A stretch of DNA of 46,559 nucleotides from Candidatus Magasanikiibacteriota bacterium (GCA_903893485.1 CAITMK010000001.1:1-46559), one strand, 5' to 3'. Shown: positions 18,168 to 28,356, counted from the first letter of the stretch. Numbers and translations: made by a program. The notes: a model not told the origin generated them from the letters alone.

Positions 18168-19438
18168 AAGTGGTCGTATTCACGCATGGTGATTTGTGAC
18201 TCAATTTTGTTCATGGTTTCAATGGCAACCGACACGACGATGAGCAAACTGGTACCGCCAATGGCAAGTGTACGAGTTCCCATGAAGTTTTGCACAATAA
18301 GCGGCAGTACTGCAATGAGTGCCAAGAAAATTGCACCCGCAAGTAAAACGCGATTGGTTACACGTTCCAAATATTCTGCAGTCGCGCTGCCTGGACGAAT
18401 ACCTGGAATAAAGCCACCCTGTTTTTGCAGATTTTCTGCAACTTTGTCTGGTTGAAACACAATGCCTGTGTAAAAGAAGGTAAAACCAAATACCAATACA
18501 AAGTAAATGATGCCGTAATATAATTGATTCTGAAAGAAGCTAATTACATTTTCAGCGAATCCTGCGACCCACGCGGTTTGTGCATGCACAAAGAATTGCG
18601 CAATAAGTGGTGGGAACAACACCATTGAGATCGCAAAGATGATTGGAATAACGCCAGCCATGTTTACGCGAATTGGCAAATGAGTTGAAACGCCGCCAAA
18701 CATACGGGTACCACGTTGCTGACGTGCATACTGAATTGGAATGATGCGTTGACCCTGTGACATGAATACCACGCCAACGATAGTTACCAAACCAAGAATT
18801 GCAAATGCAAGCAGCTGAACCATTTGTGACTTATCAAAAGTTACAAACGCACGCTGCACTGCAGTTGGAAGTGACGAAACGATACCTGCAAAAATCAAAA
18901 TTGAAATACCATTACCCACGTTTTTTTCTGTAATGAGCTCACCGAGCCACATAAGAAAAATCGTACCTGCGGTAACTGTAATAAGAATTGTTGCCAATTT
19001 AAATGGCGTCAGGTCAATGAAAATCGAAGCCTGAGATTGACGAAGCAAATTGATCATGCCGTAAGACTGCAAAATACCAAGCGGTACTGCAAGCAAACGA
19101 GTCCATTGATTCACGCGCTGCTGGCCAGCTTCACCTTCTTTTTGGAGTTCTTCCAAAGAAGGGATGATCATGCCGAGGAGCTGAAAAATAATGGACGCGG
19201 TAATGTATGGACCAACGCCCATCATCACGACAGAAAAATTCTGCAAAGTGCCACCAGAAAAAACATTAAGCAACCCAACAAATTGGTTATTGTCAACGAA
19301 GTTCTTGAGCGCTTCGGCGTTAATACCTGGAACTGGGATATGCGCTGCTAAGCGGAAAATCACTAAAATGCCCAATACAAACAAAATACTTTCCCGGAGT
19401 TCTTTAATACTCCAGACTGATTTCAAGCGTTCCCACAT
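18164..19438 (-). CDS. secY: Preprotein translocase SecY
   Basis: MWERLKSVWSIKELRESILFVLGIL; PGINAEAL, GTRMFGGVSTHLPIRVNMAGVIPIIFA. Confidence 0.96.
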   Translation of the reverse strand: MWERLKSVWSIKELRESILFVLGILVIFRLAAHIPVPGINAEALKNFVDNNQFVGLLNVFSGGTLQNFSVVMMGVGPYITASIIFQLLGMIIPSLEELQKEGEAGQQRVNQWTRLLAVPLGILQSYGMINLLRQSQASIFIDLTPFKLATILITVTAGTIFLMWLGELITEKNVGNGISILIFAGIVSSLPTAVQRAFVTFDKSQMVQLLAFAILGLVTIVGVVFMSQGQRIIPIQYARQQRGTRMFGGVSTHLPIRVNMAGVIPIIFAISMVLFPPLIAQFFVHAQTAWVAGFAENVISFFQNQLYYGIIYFVLVFGFTFFYTGIVFQPDKVAENLQKQGGFIPGIRPGSATAEYLERVTNRVLLAGAIFLALIAVLPLIVQNFMGTRTLAIGGTSLLIVVSVAIETMNKIESQITMREYDHL

Positions 19439-19448
19439 AGGAAAAATG

Positions 19449-19892
19449 TTATGCTGTAACTGTGCCGCCGGCCGCTTCAATTGCGGTGCGAGCACCTGCT
19501 GTTACTGCTACTCCTTGGAGTGTAAATTTCTTTTCTACTTTGGTGTTGCCAACAATCTTAACGGTGTGATTTGCGTGGCCACGAACAAAACCAGCAGTGC
19601 GAAGAGCCTCTGCGGTAATAACAGTACCATCTGCAAACTCTTTCTGCAACTGAGACACTGTTACTGTAACTGGTTTACCAGACATTGATTTGAAACCACG
19701 AAGTTTTGGCAAGCTCTGGATGAGCGCCTTGCTACCTTTGAAGGCAAGCTTATGGCGACCACCTGAACGAGCACGCTGACCCTTGTAGCCACGACCAGCG
19801 GTTTTACCCAAACCGGACGATGTACCACGGCCAACATCAAAACTCTTCATGCGGCTACCTGGTTTTGGTGTAAGTGTATGAGTATTCAACAT
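19449..19892 (-). CDS. rplO: 50S ribosomal protein L15
   Basis: RGTSSGLGKTAGRGYKGQRARSGG. Confidence 0.96.
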   Translation of the reverse strand: MLNTHTLTPKPGSRMKSFDVGRGTSSGLGKTAGRGYKGQRARSGGRHKLAFKGSKALIQSLPKLRGFKSMSGKPVTVTVSQLQKEFADGTVITAEALRTAGFVRGHANHTVKIVGNTKVEKKFTLQGVAVTAGARTAIEAAGGTVTA

Positions 19893-19902
19893 ATGAAGAA
19901 TG

Positions 19903-20586
19903 TTATGCGGCCTTTGGTGTTTTTACACGAGGGGCTTTAAGTGCGCCCAATGCTTCGATTGCTGCACGAACGTTATTGATTTTATTATTTGCACCCAAAA
20001 TTTTGGATGATGCGTTTGGCACACCAGCGAGCTGGAGTACTACGCGAACTGGACCACCTGCAATAATACCAGAACCAAGTGGTGCAGGCATAATGAGAAT
20101 GCTTGAAGCACCAGATTTACCACGAGTGGTATGTGGAATGGTACCGTTAGCCATAGGCACGGTGATCACACGTTTTTTTGCTTTAGTCGATGCTTTCAAA
20201 ACAGCAGCCTGAACGTCAACACCTTTGCTGGTAGCAAAACCAACGCGGCCTTTGCCGTCGCCTACCACAACAGTTGCGCGGAAACGCATGCGTTTACCAC
20301 CTTTGGTCACACGTGTAACACGTGCCAAATCCAAAGTAACTTGGTTAAATTCGCTTGGTTCACGTTCGCGTCCGCCACGGTCATCGCGACGACCACGTCC
20401 GCCAGCACCACCTGCGCCACCACGTCCACCGCCAGCACCACCGCGACCGTTGCGGCCACCTGCTGGGCGATTTTCTTCTGGCATTGAGCCACGAACCATT
20501 ACTTCAAGTGCTACTGCTGGAGCGATGTCCGCAGGGCCTGCAGTTACTGGAGCTTCTGATTCTGTTGTTGTTTTTTCTTCAGACAT
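19903..20586 (-). CDS. rpsE: 30S ribosomal protein S5 with Gly/Arg-rich N-terminal extension
   Basis: S5 core VTRVTKGGKRMRFRATVVVGDGKGRVGFATSKG; preceded by NGRGGAGGGRGGAGGAGGRGRRDDRGG. Confidence 0.95.
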   Translation of the reverse strand: MSEEKTTTESEAPVTAGPADIAPAVALEVMVRGSMPEENRPAGGRNGRGGAGGGRGGAGGAGGRGRRDDRGGREREPSEFNQVTLDLARVTRVTKGGKRMRFRATVVVGDGKGRVGFATSKGVDVQAAVLKASTKAKKRVITVPMANGTIPHTTRGKSGASSILIMPAPLGSGIIAGGPVRVVLQLAGVPNASSKILGANNKINNVRAAIEALGALKAPRVKTPKAA

Positions 20587-20591
20587 AAAAC

Positions 20592-20960
20592 TTAAAATTG
20601 AAGACCGCCTTCACGAGCACCTTCAGCGAAGGCGCGTAAACGACCGGTGAAACGAAAACCACCACGATCAAAAACTACCGTTGTGATTTTTGCAGTTTTA
20701 GCAAGCTCTGCAAGGGCTTTGCCGCCTAAATAACTTTCCGCGATTTTCCCGGTGCGTTCGCCAGCATCGCCTTTTAAACCAGCGGTTGCAGCGGCAGCCA
20801 AAGTTTTACCAGTGGTATCGTCAATAAGCTGAGCAAGGATTTGCGTAAGTGAACGATAAATTGAAAGACGAGGCACCGCTGGCGTACCAGAAATGCGTGC
20901 GCGGATTGCATGATGACGGCGTGCGCGGCGTGCTCGTTTGTATAATGGAGACTCTTTCAT
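20592..20960 (-). CDS. rplR: 50S ribosomal protein L18
   Basis: PRLSIYRSLTQILAQLIDDTTGKTLAAA...VVFDRGGFRFTGRLRAFAEGAREGGLQF. Confidence 0.95.
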   Translation of the reverse strand: MKESPLYKRARRARRHHAIRARISGTPAVPRLSIYRSLTQILAQLIDDTTGKTLAAAATAGLKGDAGERTGKIAESYLGGKALAELAKTAKITTVVFDRGGFRFTGRLRAFAEGAREGGLQF

Positions 20961-20968
20961 AGCGGTTA

Positions 20969-21514
20969 TTATTTAGCTGACTTAGCAGCCTTACCTGCCT
21001 TACGGCGGATGTATTCGCCGGCGTATTTAATACCTTTACCTTTATATGGTTCAGGCTTACGGATGCGACGAATCTGTGCGGCCATTTCACCAACAAGCTG
21101 TTTGTCGATGCCAGTAAGTGTAATGTTTGTTTTTTCTGCGGTTGCAGTGATGCCAGCTGGGATTTCGAAGACAACTGGGTGTGAATAACCCACTTCGATC
21201 TTCAAATCTTTGCCCTGCATTGCAACGCGGTAACCAACACCCACGAGTTCTAACTTTTTCTCGTAGCCTTTGGTAACACCAACAATCATGTTGCGAAGAA
21301 GTGCACCTGCCAAGCCCCAAAGAGCGCGGTCAGATTTAAGACCTTCATCAGCGATTTTCACGCTCAAGATGTCGCCTTCTTTCACCGCAGTGGTGTGTGG
21401 GTGCAAAGTCATCTTTAAAGTACCTTTTGGGCCTTTAACAGTAACTTCCTGATCCTTGACGGTTACGTCAACGCCAGCTGGAATGGTAATAGGTTGTTTT
21501 CCAATACGTGACAT
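20969..21514 (-). CDS. rplF: 50S ribosomal protein L6
   Basis: MSRIGKQPITIPAGV...RIRKPEPYKGKGIKY. Confidence 0.96.
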   Translation of the reverse strand: MSRIGKQPITIPAGVDVTVKDQEVTVKGPKGTLKMTLHPHTTAVKEGDILSVKIADEGLKSDRALWGLAGALLRNMIVGVTKGYEKKLELVGVGYRVAMQGKDLKIEVGYSHPVVFEIPAGITATAEKTNITLTGIDKQLVGEMAAQIRRIRKPEPYKGKGIKYAGEYIRRKAGKAAKSAK

Positions 21515-21523
21515 ATAATTTTA

Positions 21524-21922
21524 TTACCAGACAGTGCAAACCATTTCACCGCCAACACCAAGCTTTTTAGCTTTTTTGTTGGTCATAATACCTTGTGAAG
21601 TGGAAAGGATTGCAACACCGTAGCCGCTCTGAATGGTTGGCAGCTCTTCGGATTTTTTGTATACACGATGACCTGGCTTTGAAACACGGGTAACTTCCGT
21701 GATTGCCGCGCGGCCACCTTCGTATTTCAGACGAATCTTAAGGTCAGGAAAACCTTGTTTGCCTTCTGGAACTTTTTCCACTGAGGTAACAAATTTTTCT
21801 TCAACCAAAATGTCCGCAACTGAATGCTTGAGTTTTGAGTATGGAAGGGTGATTTCATGCTTGTGAGCCATGTATCCATTACGGATACGGGTGAGCATGT
21901 CTGCGATTGGATCTGTTGTCAT
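21524..21922 (-). CDS. rpsH: 30S ribosomal protein S8
   Basis: TTDPIADMLTRIRNGYMAHK...LSTSQGIMTNKKAKKLGVGGEMVCTVW. Confidence 0.96.
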   Translation of the reverse strand: MTTDPIADMLTRIRNGYMAHKHEITLPYSKLKHSVADILVEEKFVTSVEKVPEGKQGFPDLKIRLKYEGGRAAITEVTRVSKPGHRVYKKSEELPTIQSGYGVAILSTSQGIMTNKKAKKLGVGGEMVCTVW

Positions 21923-21923
21923 A

Positions 21924-22109
21924 TTACCAGCTAGATTTACGAACACCCGGGAGTTCACCACGGTTTGCTAATTCACGGAAGCAAATACGGCATAAGTTAA
22001 ACATGCGCATATAGCTACGTGTGCGGCCGCATTTAAAGCAGCGGTTAACCTTGCGTGAAGAGAATTTTGGTTTCTTTGCAGATTGTGCGATTTGTGCCTC
22101 TGTTGCCAT
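21924..22109 (-). CDS. rpsN: 30S ribosomal protein S14, zinc-binding type
   Basis: [38 protein letters not shown]. Confidence 0.96.
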   Translation of the reverse strand: MATEAQIAQSAKKPKFSSRKVNRCFKCGRTRSYMRMFNLCRICFRELANRGELPGVRKSSW

Positions 22110-22114
22110 ATAGA

Positions 22115-22663
22115 TTATTTTACGGCTTCTTTAAATGGGAACCCGAGCGCACGAAGAAGCGCTTCCCCCGCCTTGAATGAACCTGCGGTTGTGTGAATGG
22201 TGATTTCAAGGCCATGCACATTGTCCAATTCATCATTCTTAATTTCTGGGAATGACAAATGTTCTTTGAAACCAAGTGACATGTTACCATTCGCATCAAT
22301 TGCTTTGGTAGAAATGCCACGGAAGTCGCGAACACGTGGGAAAGTAACTGCAACCAACTTTTGGATGAAATCCCACATGCGAGCGCCACGAAGAGTTACT
22401 TTGTAACCAACAACTTGGCCTTCACGAAGTTTAAAGTTTGAAATTGAGATGCGTGACTTTGTTTCTGCAGGCTTTTGGCCGGTGATGCGTGTAAGTGTGC
22501 GGATAACGGTATCGATCATTTTGCTATCTTTACCGATTTTACCTACACCAACAGAGACCACCACTTTAACGATTTTTGGTACCGCGTTAACATTATCAAT
22601 ACCAAGCTGTTTTTGCAGCGCTGGCACGATCTCTTCGCGATATTGTTCTTTTAATTTTTTCAT
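22115..22663 (-). CDS. rplE: 50S ribosomal protein L5
   Basis: [18 protein letters not shown]...[12 protein letters not shown]. Confidence 0.96.
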   Translation of the reverse strand: MKKLKEQYREEIVPALQKQLGIDNVNAVPKIVKVVVSVGVGKIGKDSKMIDTVIRTLTRITGQKPAETKSRISISNFKLREGQVVGYKVTLRGARMWDFIQKLVAVTFPRVRDFRGISTKAIDANGNMSLGFKEHLSFPEIKNDELDNVHGLEITIHTTAGSFKAGEALLRALGFPFKEAVK

Positions 22664-22664
22664 A

Positions 22665-22979
22665 TTACAAGATGGTTCCTGTTTTTTTAGCCACGCGAAC
22701 CTTTTTGCCTTCCTTCACTTCCATTTTCACGCGAGTTGGCTTCTTGGTAGAAGGATCAATCAGCATGACATTAGAAATGTGCATTGGCGCAGACAACTCA
22801 AGGATCTGACCTTTTTGGTCTGAACCACGAGCACGCATGTGTTTTTTCATGAGGTTAATGCCCTCAACCACAATACGATCTTTTTCGGTGAAAATCTGAA
22901 GAACCTTACCAGTTTTGCCCTTGTCCTTGCCGGCAATCACCTGTACCTCGTCTCCAGTTTTGATATGATATTTTGCCAT
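22665..22979 (-). CDS. rplX: 50S ribosomal protein L24
   Basis: Internal start MAKYHIKTGDEVQVIAGKDKGKTGKV. Confidence 0.95.
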   Translation of the reverse strand: MAKYHIKTGDEVQVIAGKDKGKTGKVLQIFTEKDRIVVEGINLMKKHMRARGSDQKGQILELSAPMHISNVMLIDPSTKKPTRVKMEVKEGKKVRVAKKTGTIL

Positions 22980-22983
22980 ATGT

Positions 22984-23355
22984 TTACAAAACTTCAGGGG
23001 CAAGTGACACAATCTTTTGGTAACCCATCGCACGAAGTTCACGTGCTACTGGTCCAAAGATACGTGTACCCTTAGGTTCTTTTGTTTTTTTATCGATAAT
23101 AACTGCTGCGTTTTCGCTGAAACGCACGTAGGTGCCATCAGCACGACGTGTTTCCTTGCGCTGACGAACAATCACAGCGGTAACCACGTCACCTTTTTTA
23201 GCGGTGCCATGTGGTTCAGCTTCTTTAACACTGCAAACAACCAAGTCGCCAATTGTTGCATAACGTTTTTTGTAGCCGCCGAGTACGCGAAAAGCATAAA
23301 GCTTTTTAGCGCCGGAATTGTCTGCTACTTGGAGCATTGAGCGATGCTGAATCAT
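22984..23355 (-). CDS. rplN: 50S ribosomal protein L14
   Basis: [27 protein letters not shown]...[13 protein letters not shown]. Confidence 0.96.
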   Translation of the reverse strand: MIQHRSMLQVADNSGAKKLYAFRVLGGYKKRYATIGDLVVCSVKEAEPHGTAKKGDVVTAVIVRQRKETRRADGTYVRFSENAAVIIDKKTKEPKGTRIFGPVARELRAMGYQKIVSLAPEVL

Positions 23356-23356
23356 A

Positions 23357-23602
23357 TTATTTAGTTACCACGAGCCAACACTTTGTTTTAGAAAGTGGAC
23401 GGCATTGTGTGAAAGTTACGACATCCCCGACCTTGTGGGTGCCATGTTCATCATGAACATGATATTTTTTGGATACCACGTACTGTTTTTTATATTTTGG
23501 ATGAATTTTGGTACGGTCAACCTGCACTGTAATGGTTTTCTGCATTGCAGCGGAGATGACTTTACCGGTAAATTCTCGCTTAACGTTAGCTTTTTGTTCC
23601 AT
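23357..23602 (-). CDS. rpsQ: 30S ribosomal protein S17
   Basis: [20 protein letters not shown]...[18 protein letters not shown]. Confidence 0.95.
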   Translation of the reverse strand: MEQKANVKREFTGKVISAAMQKTITVQVDRTKIHPKYKKQYVVSKKYHVHDEHGTHKVGDVVTFTQCRPLSKTKCWLVVTK

Positions 23603-23603
23603 A

Positions 23604-23804
23604 TTAGTGACGTGTTAGTGTACCCTGCTCTCCAAGAATTGTCAAGATTTGAGCACGTTCTTTTTTGAGCATCGAAACCTCATTTGGTTTACGGAATGTT
23701 GCAGTTGCAAGACCCATTTCCAAAGCACGGATTTCTTCGGTGATTGTTGCAACACGTGAGGTTAACTCTTCTTTTGTGGCTGAGCGAAGTTCTGTGAGTT
23801 TCAT
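23604..23804 (-). CDS. rpmC: 50S ribosomal protein L29
   Basis: MKLTELRSATKEELTSRV...ATFRKPNEVSMLKKERAQILTIL. Confidence 0.9.
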   Translation of the reverse strand: MKLTELRSATKEELTSRVATITEEIRALEMGLATATFRKPNEVSMLKKERAQILTILGEQGTLTRH

Positions 23805-23808
23805 AGAG

Positions 23809-24225
23809 TTATCCGTTACGCTTAACCATAATTGCCTTGAGTGGCAATTTGTAGTTTGCAAATTCAAACGCTTCTTTTACCTGTGCTTCTGGCACGCCGT
23901 CCATTTCGAACATAACCGTACCTGGGCGAACGATACACACGTAGTGATCTACACCACCCTTACCTTTACCCATAGGTGTTTCTGCACCTTTCTGAGTAAT
24001 TGGTTTGTCTGGAAAAATACGAATCCACACTTTGCCACCTTTTTTGGTGTAACGAGTGAGCACCTTACGAACAGATTCAATCTGACGTGAAGTTACCCAT
24101 GCGTATGTGGTTGCACGAAGACCAAAGGTACCGAAAGCAACAGTAACTTTGCTGGTAGCGATACCAGTGTTGCGACGGCGGCCCTTATGCCACTTGCGAT
24201 GTTTTACCTTTTTAGGAATCAGCAT
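23809..24225 (-). CDS. rplP: 50S ribosomal protein L16
   Basis: MLIPKKVKHRKWHKGR...GVDHYVCIVRPGTVMFEMDGV. Confidence 0.96.
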   Translation of the reverse strand: MLIPKKVKHRKWHKGRRRNTGIATSKVTVAFGTFGLRATTYAWVTSRQIESVRKVLTRYTKKGGKVWIRIFPDKPITQKGAETPMGKGKGGVDHYVCIVRPGTVMFEMDGVPEAQVKEAFEFANYKLPLKAIMVKRNG

Positions 24226-24228
24226 AGA

Positions 24229-24921
24229 TTATTTCGAAAACACTTTTTCTTTTGCATCGTCAGTGAAACGATCCTTGCGACCAAAACGTTCGCCTTTGTA
24301 GATCCACACCTTGATACCGATCGCACCATAAATAGTGTGAGCGGTGCCAGTTGCAAAATCAATTTCGCTACGAATTGTTGCGAGTGGAACCTTGCCCCAT
24401 GACAACCATTCGCGACGTGCAATTTCCGCACCGTTCAAACGGCCAGATACTGCAACTTTAATACCAAGGGCGCCGGCGCGCTGTGCGCGTTCGATGGTTC
24501 CCTTAAGTACGCGGCGGAAAGGCATACGCTTTTCAAGATCAGCTGCCATCTGTTCGATAACAACGGTTGATGAAATGCTTGGGTTAGCAAGTTCCTGAAC
24601 ATTCACGCGAAGCTGCGCGTCTTTTTTTCCAGGGAAAAATTTCTGTTGGATTTTTTTGCGAAGCTCGTCGATACCAGCGCCGCCACGACCAATGATCATA
24701 CCTGGCTTACCTGCCAAAATAGTAACCACGGTATCGCGTGCACCCATTTCAATTTTTGTTGAGTCAACAGCAGCACCCTTCAATTCTTTTTTGAGGTACT
24801 TACGAAGATCCACGTCAAATTCAAGTGCTTTAGCGTAGTTGTTCTTAGAGCGATACCAACGTGAGTCCCACGTCCAGAGCTCGCCCATGCGAAAAATTTT
24901 TGGATGTACTTTGTGACCCAT
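24229..24921 (-). CDS. rpsC: 30S ribosomal protein S3
   Basis: MGHKVHPKIFRMG...GKPGMIIGRGGAGIDELRKKI. Confidence 0.96.
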   Translation of the reverse strand: MGHKVHPKIFRMGELWTWDSRWYRSKNNYAKALEFDVDLRKYLKKELKGAAVDSTKIEMGARDTVVTILAGKPGMIIGRGGAGIDELRKKIQQKFFPGKKDAQLRVNVQELANPSISSTVVIEQMAADLEKRMPFRRVLKGTIERAQRAGALGIKVAVSGRLNGAEIARREWLSWGKVPLATIRSEIDFATGTAHTIYGAIGIKVWIYKGERFGRKDRFTDDAKEKVFSK

Positions 24922-24922
24922 A

Positions 24923-25324
24923 TTATTTGGTATTAGTTACGGCTTTCGCTTTGGCTGCGGCCTTGCGAGCTGCAGCTGCCTTTACAGGCTTTGGCGAATC
25001 CGACAAAGTAACCATGACGTGTGCCATGTGCTTATGAATTTCTGCTGCGCGACCCATTGCACGAGGGCGGAAGCGCTTAATGAAACCAGCATTGTCTGAG
25101 CTAATTTCTGAGATCCAGAGTTTTTCTGGTTCTGCTTTGAAATTGTGCTCTGCATTTGCCATTGCTGATTTAATAAGTTTTGCAACCGGTGCTGCTGCGT
25201 CGCGACGCACAAAAGCAAGGCGTGTTAACGCTTCGGTAGCATACATGCCGCGCACCATATCAGTGATAAGGCGCACTTTGCGACAAGACATGCGGATTGT
25301 ATTTGCGTGTGCCGTTGTTTTCAT
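24923..25324 (-). CDS. rplV: 50S ribosomal protein L22
   Basis: IRMSCRKVRLITDMVRG...SSDNAGFIKRFRPRAMGRAAEIHKHMAHVMVTLSD. Confidence 0.95.
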   Translation of the reverse strand: MKTTAHANTIRMSCRKVRLITDMVRGMYATEALTRLAFVRRDAAAPVAKLIKSAMANAEHNFKAEPEKLWISEISSDNAGFIKRFRPRAMGRAAEIHKHMAHVMVTLSDSPKPVKAAAARKAAAKAKAVTNTK

Positions 25325-25327
25325 AGC

Positions 25328-25627
25328 TTACTTTTTAGGGGCAGACTTACCAGCGCCTTCATCTTTAGCGAGTTTACCACCGTGGCGGACAAACTTGCGA
25401 GTTAATGAAAATTCACCAAGTTTGTGACCCACCATGTTTTCTACAACATAGACTGGGAGGAAATCTTTGCCGTTATGTACAGCAAAGGTAAAACCAACCA
25501 TAGATGGGGTGATTGTGCTTGCACGTGCCCAAGTTTTGATCACGGTTTTATCGCCAGCTTTTAACTTGCCGACTTTTTCCATGAGTTTTTGGTCCGTGTA
25601 TGGTCCTTTTTTGGTAGATCGCGACAT
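25328..25627 (-). CDS. rpsS: 30S ribosomal protein S19
   Basis: [19 protein letters not shown]...[14 protein letters not shown]. Confidence 0.95.
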   Translation of the reverse strand: MSRSTKKGPYTDQKLMEKVGKLKAGDKTVIKTWARASTITPSMVGFTFAVHNGKDFLPVYVVENMVGHKLGEFSLTRKFVRHGGKLAKDEGAGKSAPKK

Positions 25628-25628
25628 A

Positions 25629-26468
25629 TTATTTCTTCTTTGAACGACGAGCAATGATAAATACGCTGCTCGATTTTTTCTTGTTGCGAGTTTTTACACC
25701 CAATGCATGCTTACCCCATGGTGTCTTTGGATATTTCATACCAATGGAGTTACGGCCTTCACCACCACCATGTGGATGGTCAACAGGGTTCATAACCTTA
25801 CCACGAACTGTTGGACGAAAGCCCATATGACGCATACGGCCTGCCTTACCAACACGTACCAAGTTATGATCTGGGTTGCTTACCTGGCCGATGGTTGCAC
25901 TGCAATCTGCAGAAACCATGCGAACTTCACCAGATGGCATACGAAGAGTTGCCATGTTGTTTTCTACTGCCATGAACTGAGCACCGTTACCAGCACCACG
26001 AACCATTTTGCCACCTTGAAGCGGTTTGAGTTCTACGTTATGAACAGTAATACCAACTGGGATGAACTTAAGTGGCATACGATTGCCATCGATAGGTTCG
26101 ATTGCCTGTTGTGAAGACATAAGAACTGCACCAACAGCTACGTTGTTTGGAGCAATCATGTAAGCCTTTGTGCCATCTGGGTATTCAAGGAGAGCCAAAC
26201 GAGCACCACGAGCTGGATCGTATTCGATAGCTGCAACAGTTGCAGGTACGTCGAATTTGTTTGAAACAAAATCAACCGTACGTGTGTAACGGCGAGCACC
26301 ACCGCCACGATGGCGAACAGTGATTTTACCGGTGTTGTTACGACCACCATTTGAGGCGCGGAAAAAAATCAGTGATTTTTCTGGTTCAAATTTTGTAATG
26401 TCTTTGAACGCATCAACACTGCTGTTGCGGCGGCCTGCACTGGTTGGATTGTATTTCTTAATCGGCAT
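25629..26468 (-). CDS. rplB: 50S ribosomal protein L2
   Basis: [19 protein letters not shown]...[14 protein letters not shown]. Confidence 0.97.
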   Translation of the reverse strand: MPIKKYNPTSAGRRNSSVDAFKDITKFEPEKSLIFFRASNGGRNNTGKITVRHRGGGARRYTRTVDFVSNKFDVPATVAAIEYDPARGARLALLEYPDGTKAYMIAPNNVAVGAVLMSSQQAIEPIDGNRMPLKFIPVGITVHNVELKPLQGGKMVRGAGNGAQFMAVENNMATLRMPSGEVRMVSADCSATIGQVSNPDHNLVRVGKAGRMRHMGFRPTVRGKVMNPVDHPHGGGEGRNSIGMKYPKTPWGKHALGVKTRNKKKSSSVFIIARRSKKK

Positions 26469-26473
26469 AGTAA

Positions 26474-27013
26474 TTAAACGCCTTTAAACAAAGAGATCGT
26501 CTGACCTTTTGCAAGAGTCACAAACGCTTTCTTAGTGTTGCTACGGCTACCCGAGTTGCGACCAGCACCAACTTTTTTGCCATCCATACGGCTGGTGTGA
26601 ACACGGATTACTGAAACGCCATAGATTTTCTCGATTGCTTCTTTGATTGCGCGCTTGTTTGCAGTTGGAAGCACTTCAAACATGTGTGTGTTGTGCTCTG
26701 CAGTGCGTGTACCTTTTTCGGTAACCAGTGGGCGAACAATGTATTTTGCAGCACCGTTACCAATCGCACCCTCTACAGCAATTGGGCGAGCAGCATGAAC
26801 CGCACCATGGTCGTGACCGCTGTGGTCATGGCCATCATGTTCATCGTGATCATGAGCAGCTTCAACTGCAGCAACCGCAACTTTTTTTGCTTTTGCTGGA
26901 GCCTTTTTTTCTGTAGCTGGTTTTTCTGCAGCAGCCTTACGTGCACGAGGCTTTTTTTCCTCAGCACCTTCTTCTGCTCCAACCAATTTTTTGACTTTAC
27001 CAAGAATACTCAT
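26474..27013 (-). CDS. rplW: 50S ribosomal protein L23 with Lys/Ala-rich and His/Asp-rich N-terminal extension
   Basis: L23 core IVRPLVTEKGTRTAEHNTHMFEVLPTANKRAIKEAIEKIYGVSV preceded by HDHDEHDGHDHSGHDHGAVHAA. Confidence 0.93.
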   Translation of the reverse strand: MSILGKVKKLVGAEEGAEEKKPRARKAAAEKPATEKKAPAKAKKVAVAAVEAAHDHDEHDGHDHSGHDHGAVHAARPIAVEGAIGNGAAKYIVRPLVTEKGTRTAEHNTHMFEVLPTANKRAIKEAIEKIYGVSVIRVHTSRMDGKKVGAGRNSGSRSNTKKAFVTLAKGQTISLFKGV

Positions 27014-27014
27014 A

Positions 27015-27647
27015 TTATTTGACGAACAAGGTTTCAAGACCCTTCAAGGTGTCTTCGCTTACAACCATATATTGATGCTCAAGCATGGCTGCAACGTTAA
27101 CTTCGTTTACTGGGAGCACATCAACACGTTCAATGTTGCGAGCTGCACGGTAAGTTTTTGTATCCTTTTCTGGGGTTACCACCAAAATGCTGCGACCCAA
27201 AACGCCGAGGCCTTTAAGCATTTCTGCGAAGCCCTTTGTTTTGCTTTCGGTGTTCCAATCGGTGATAACAAAAAGTGCTTTGTCTTCAGCGCGGTTGGTA
27301 AGCATCATGCGAAAAGCTTTGCGCATGGTTGCTTTGTTGATTTTACGTTTATAATTTTTTTCTGAGCGTGGACCAAAAGTGATACCACCGCCAACCCAAA
27401 TTGGTGAACGGGTTGAACCATGACGAGCACGGCCAGTACCTTTTTGTTTCCATGGTTTTTTACCGCCACCGCGAACTTCACCGCGTGTTTTTGTGTGAGC
27501 ACCACCTTGGCGCATGCTTGAGGTCAATGAAGTGAAAACTTCATGAAGCACACCCTGTTTCATTGGTTCTGCAAACAAAACACTGTCGGTTTTAAGTTCA
27601 CCAACTTTTTCGCCTTTTTTGTTGTAGGTAAGTAAGGTGACCGACAT
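27015..27647 (-). CDS. rplD: 50S ribosomal protein L4
   Basis: HTKTRGEVRGGGKKPWKQKGTGRARHGSTRSPIWVGGG. Confidence 0.96.
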   Translation of the reverse strand: MSVTLLTYNKKGEKVGELKTDSVLFAEPMKQGVLHEVFTSLTSSMRQGGAHTKTRGEVRGGGKKPWKQKGTGRARHGSTRSPIWVGGGITFGPRSEKNYKRKINKATMRKAFRMMLTNRAEDKALFVITDWNTESKTKGFAEMLKGLGVLGRSILVVTPEKDTKTYRAARNIERVDVLPVNEVNVAAMLEHQYMVVSEDTLKGLETLFVK

Positions 27648-27648
27648 A

Positions 27649-28356
27649 TTAAGCAGTTAATTCTTCAGTTACCTCAGGAGCAACTTCTGCTTCTGGGGCG
27701 GTGATCTCTTCTACAACAGCATCTGATGAATCTGGAGTATTTTTTACTACCAAATCACCTTCTGCTTCGAGAACGATAAGACCGTTAAAAGCGCCCGGAA
27801 CTGCACCGCGGACAAAAATGTCGTTGGTAACAGGATCGATTGCGACAACTTCGAGGTTCAGTACGGTTACACGAGCATCACCCATGTGACCTGCCATACG
27901 CATGCCTTTAAAAACACGTTGAACACCACCAGCACCAATGGAACCAGGAGCGCGTAAGTTATCTTTATGACCATGTGAAGCAGGACCACCACGGAAATGA
28001 TGGCGTTTTACAACACCAGCAAAACCCTTACCTTTTGATGTGCCAATTGCTTTTACGCGTTCGCCAAGGCTAAACGTATCGACAGTAATGACATCACCGC
28101 GATGTACGGGCTGTGTTACCTGAAATTCTTTGAGTACACGAAACATTGGCAAACCTTTCAAGTGACCTTGAATTGATTTGTTCAATGTTTTTGAGGTTGT
28201 TTCAAATCCAACCTGGATTGCTACTTGCTTTCCCCCACCAAGTTTAACTTGCGTGACAGTTACCGGTCCCGCTTTAATGCGAGTAACCGGAATAACCGCC
28301 CCGTCTGGGCGAAAGATTTGCGTCATGTTCTGTTTTCTTCCGATAATAAATTTCAT
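27649..28356 (-). CDS. rplC: 50S ribosomal protein L3 with acidic C-terminal tail
   Basis: [15 protein letters not shown]...[25 protein letters not shown]; tail [20 protein letters not shown]. Confidence 0.95.
   Translation of the reverse strand: MKFIIGRKQNMTQIFRPDGAVIPVTRIKAGPVTVTQVKLGGGKQVAIQVGFETTSKTLNKSIQGHLKGLPMFRVLKEFQVTQPVHRGDVITVDTFSLGERVKAIGTSKGKGFAGVVKRHHFRGGPASHGHKDNLRAPGSIGAGGVQRVFKGMRMAGHMGDARVTVLNLEVVAIDPVTNDIFVRGAVPGAFNGLIVLEAEGDLVVKNTPDSSDAVVEEITAPEAEVAPEVTEELTA

Noticed and set aside
20340-20480. Repetitive GC-rich stretch resembling a tandem repeat or CRISPR-like array
   Set aside because: It is the codon-level consequence of the Gly/Arg-rich S5 extension, with no spacer-repeat structure.
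26780-26860. Short CAT/GTG-type repeats
   Set aside because: They encode the His/Asp-rich L23 extension in frame; no independent repeat element is needed.
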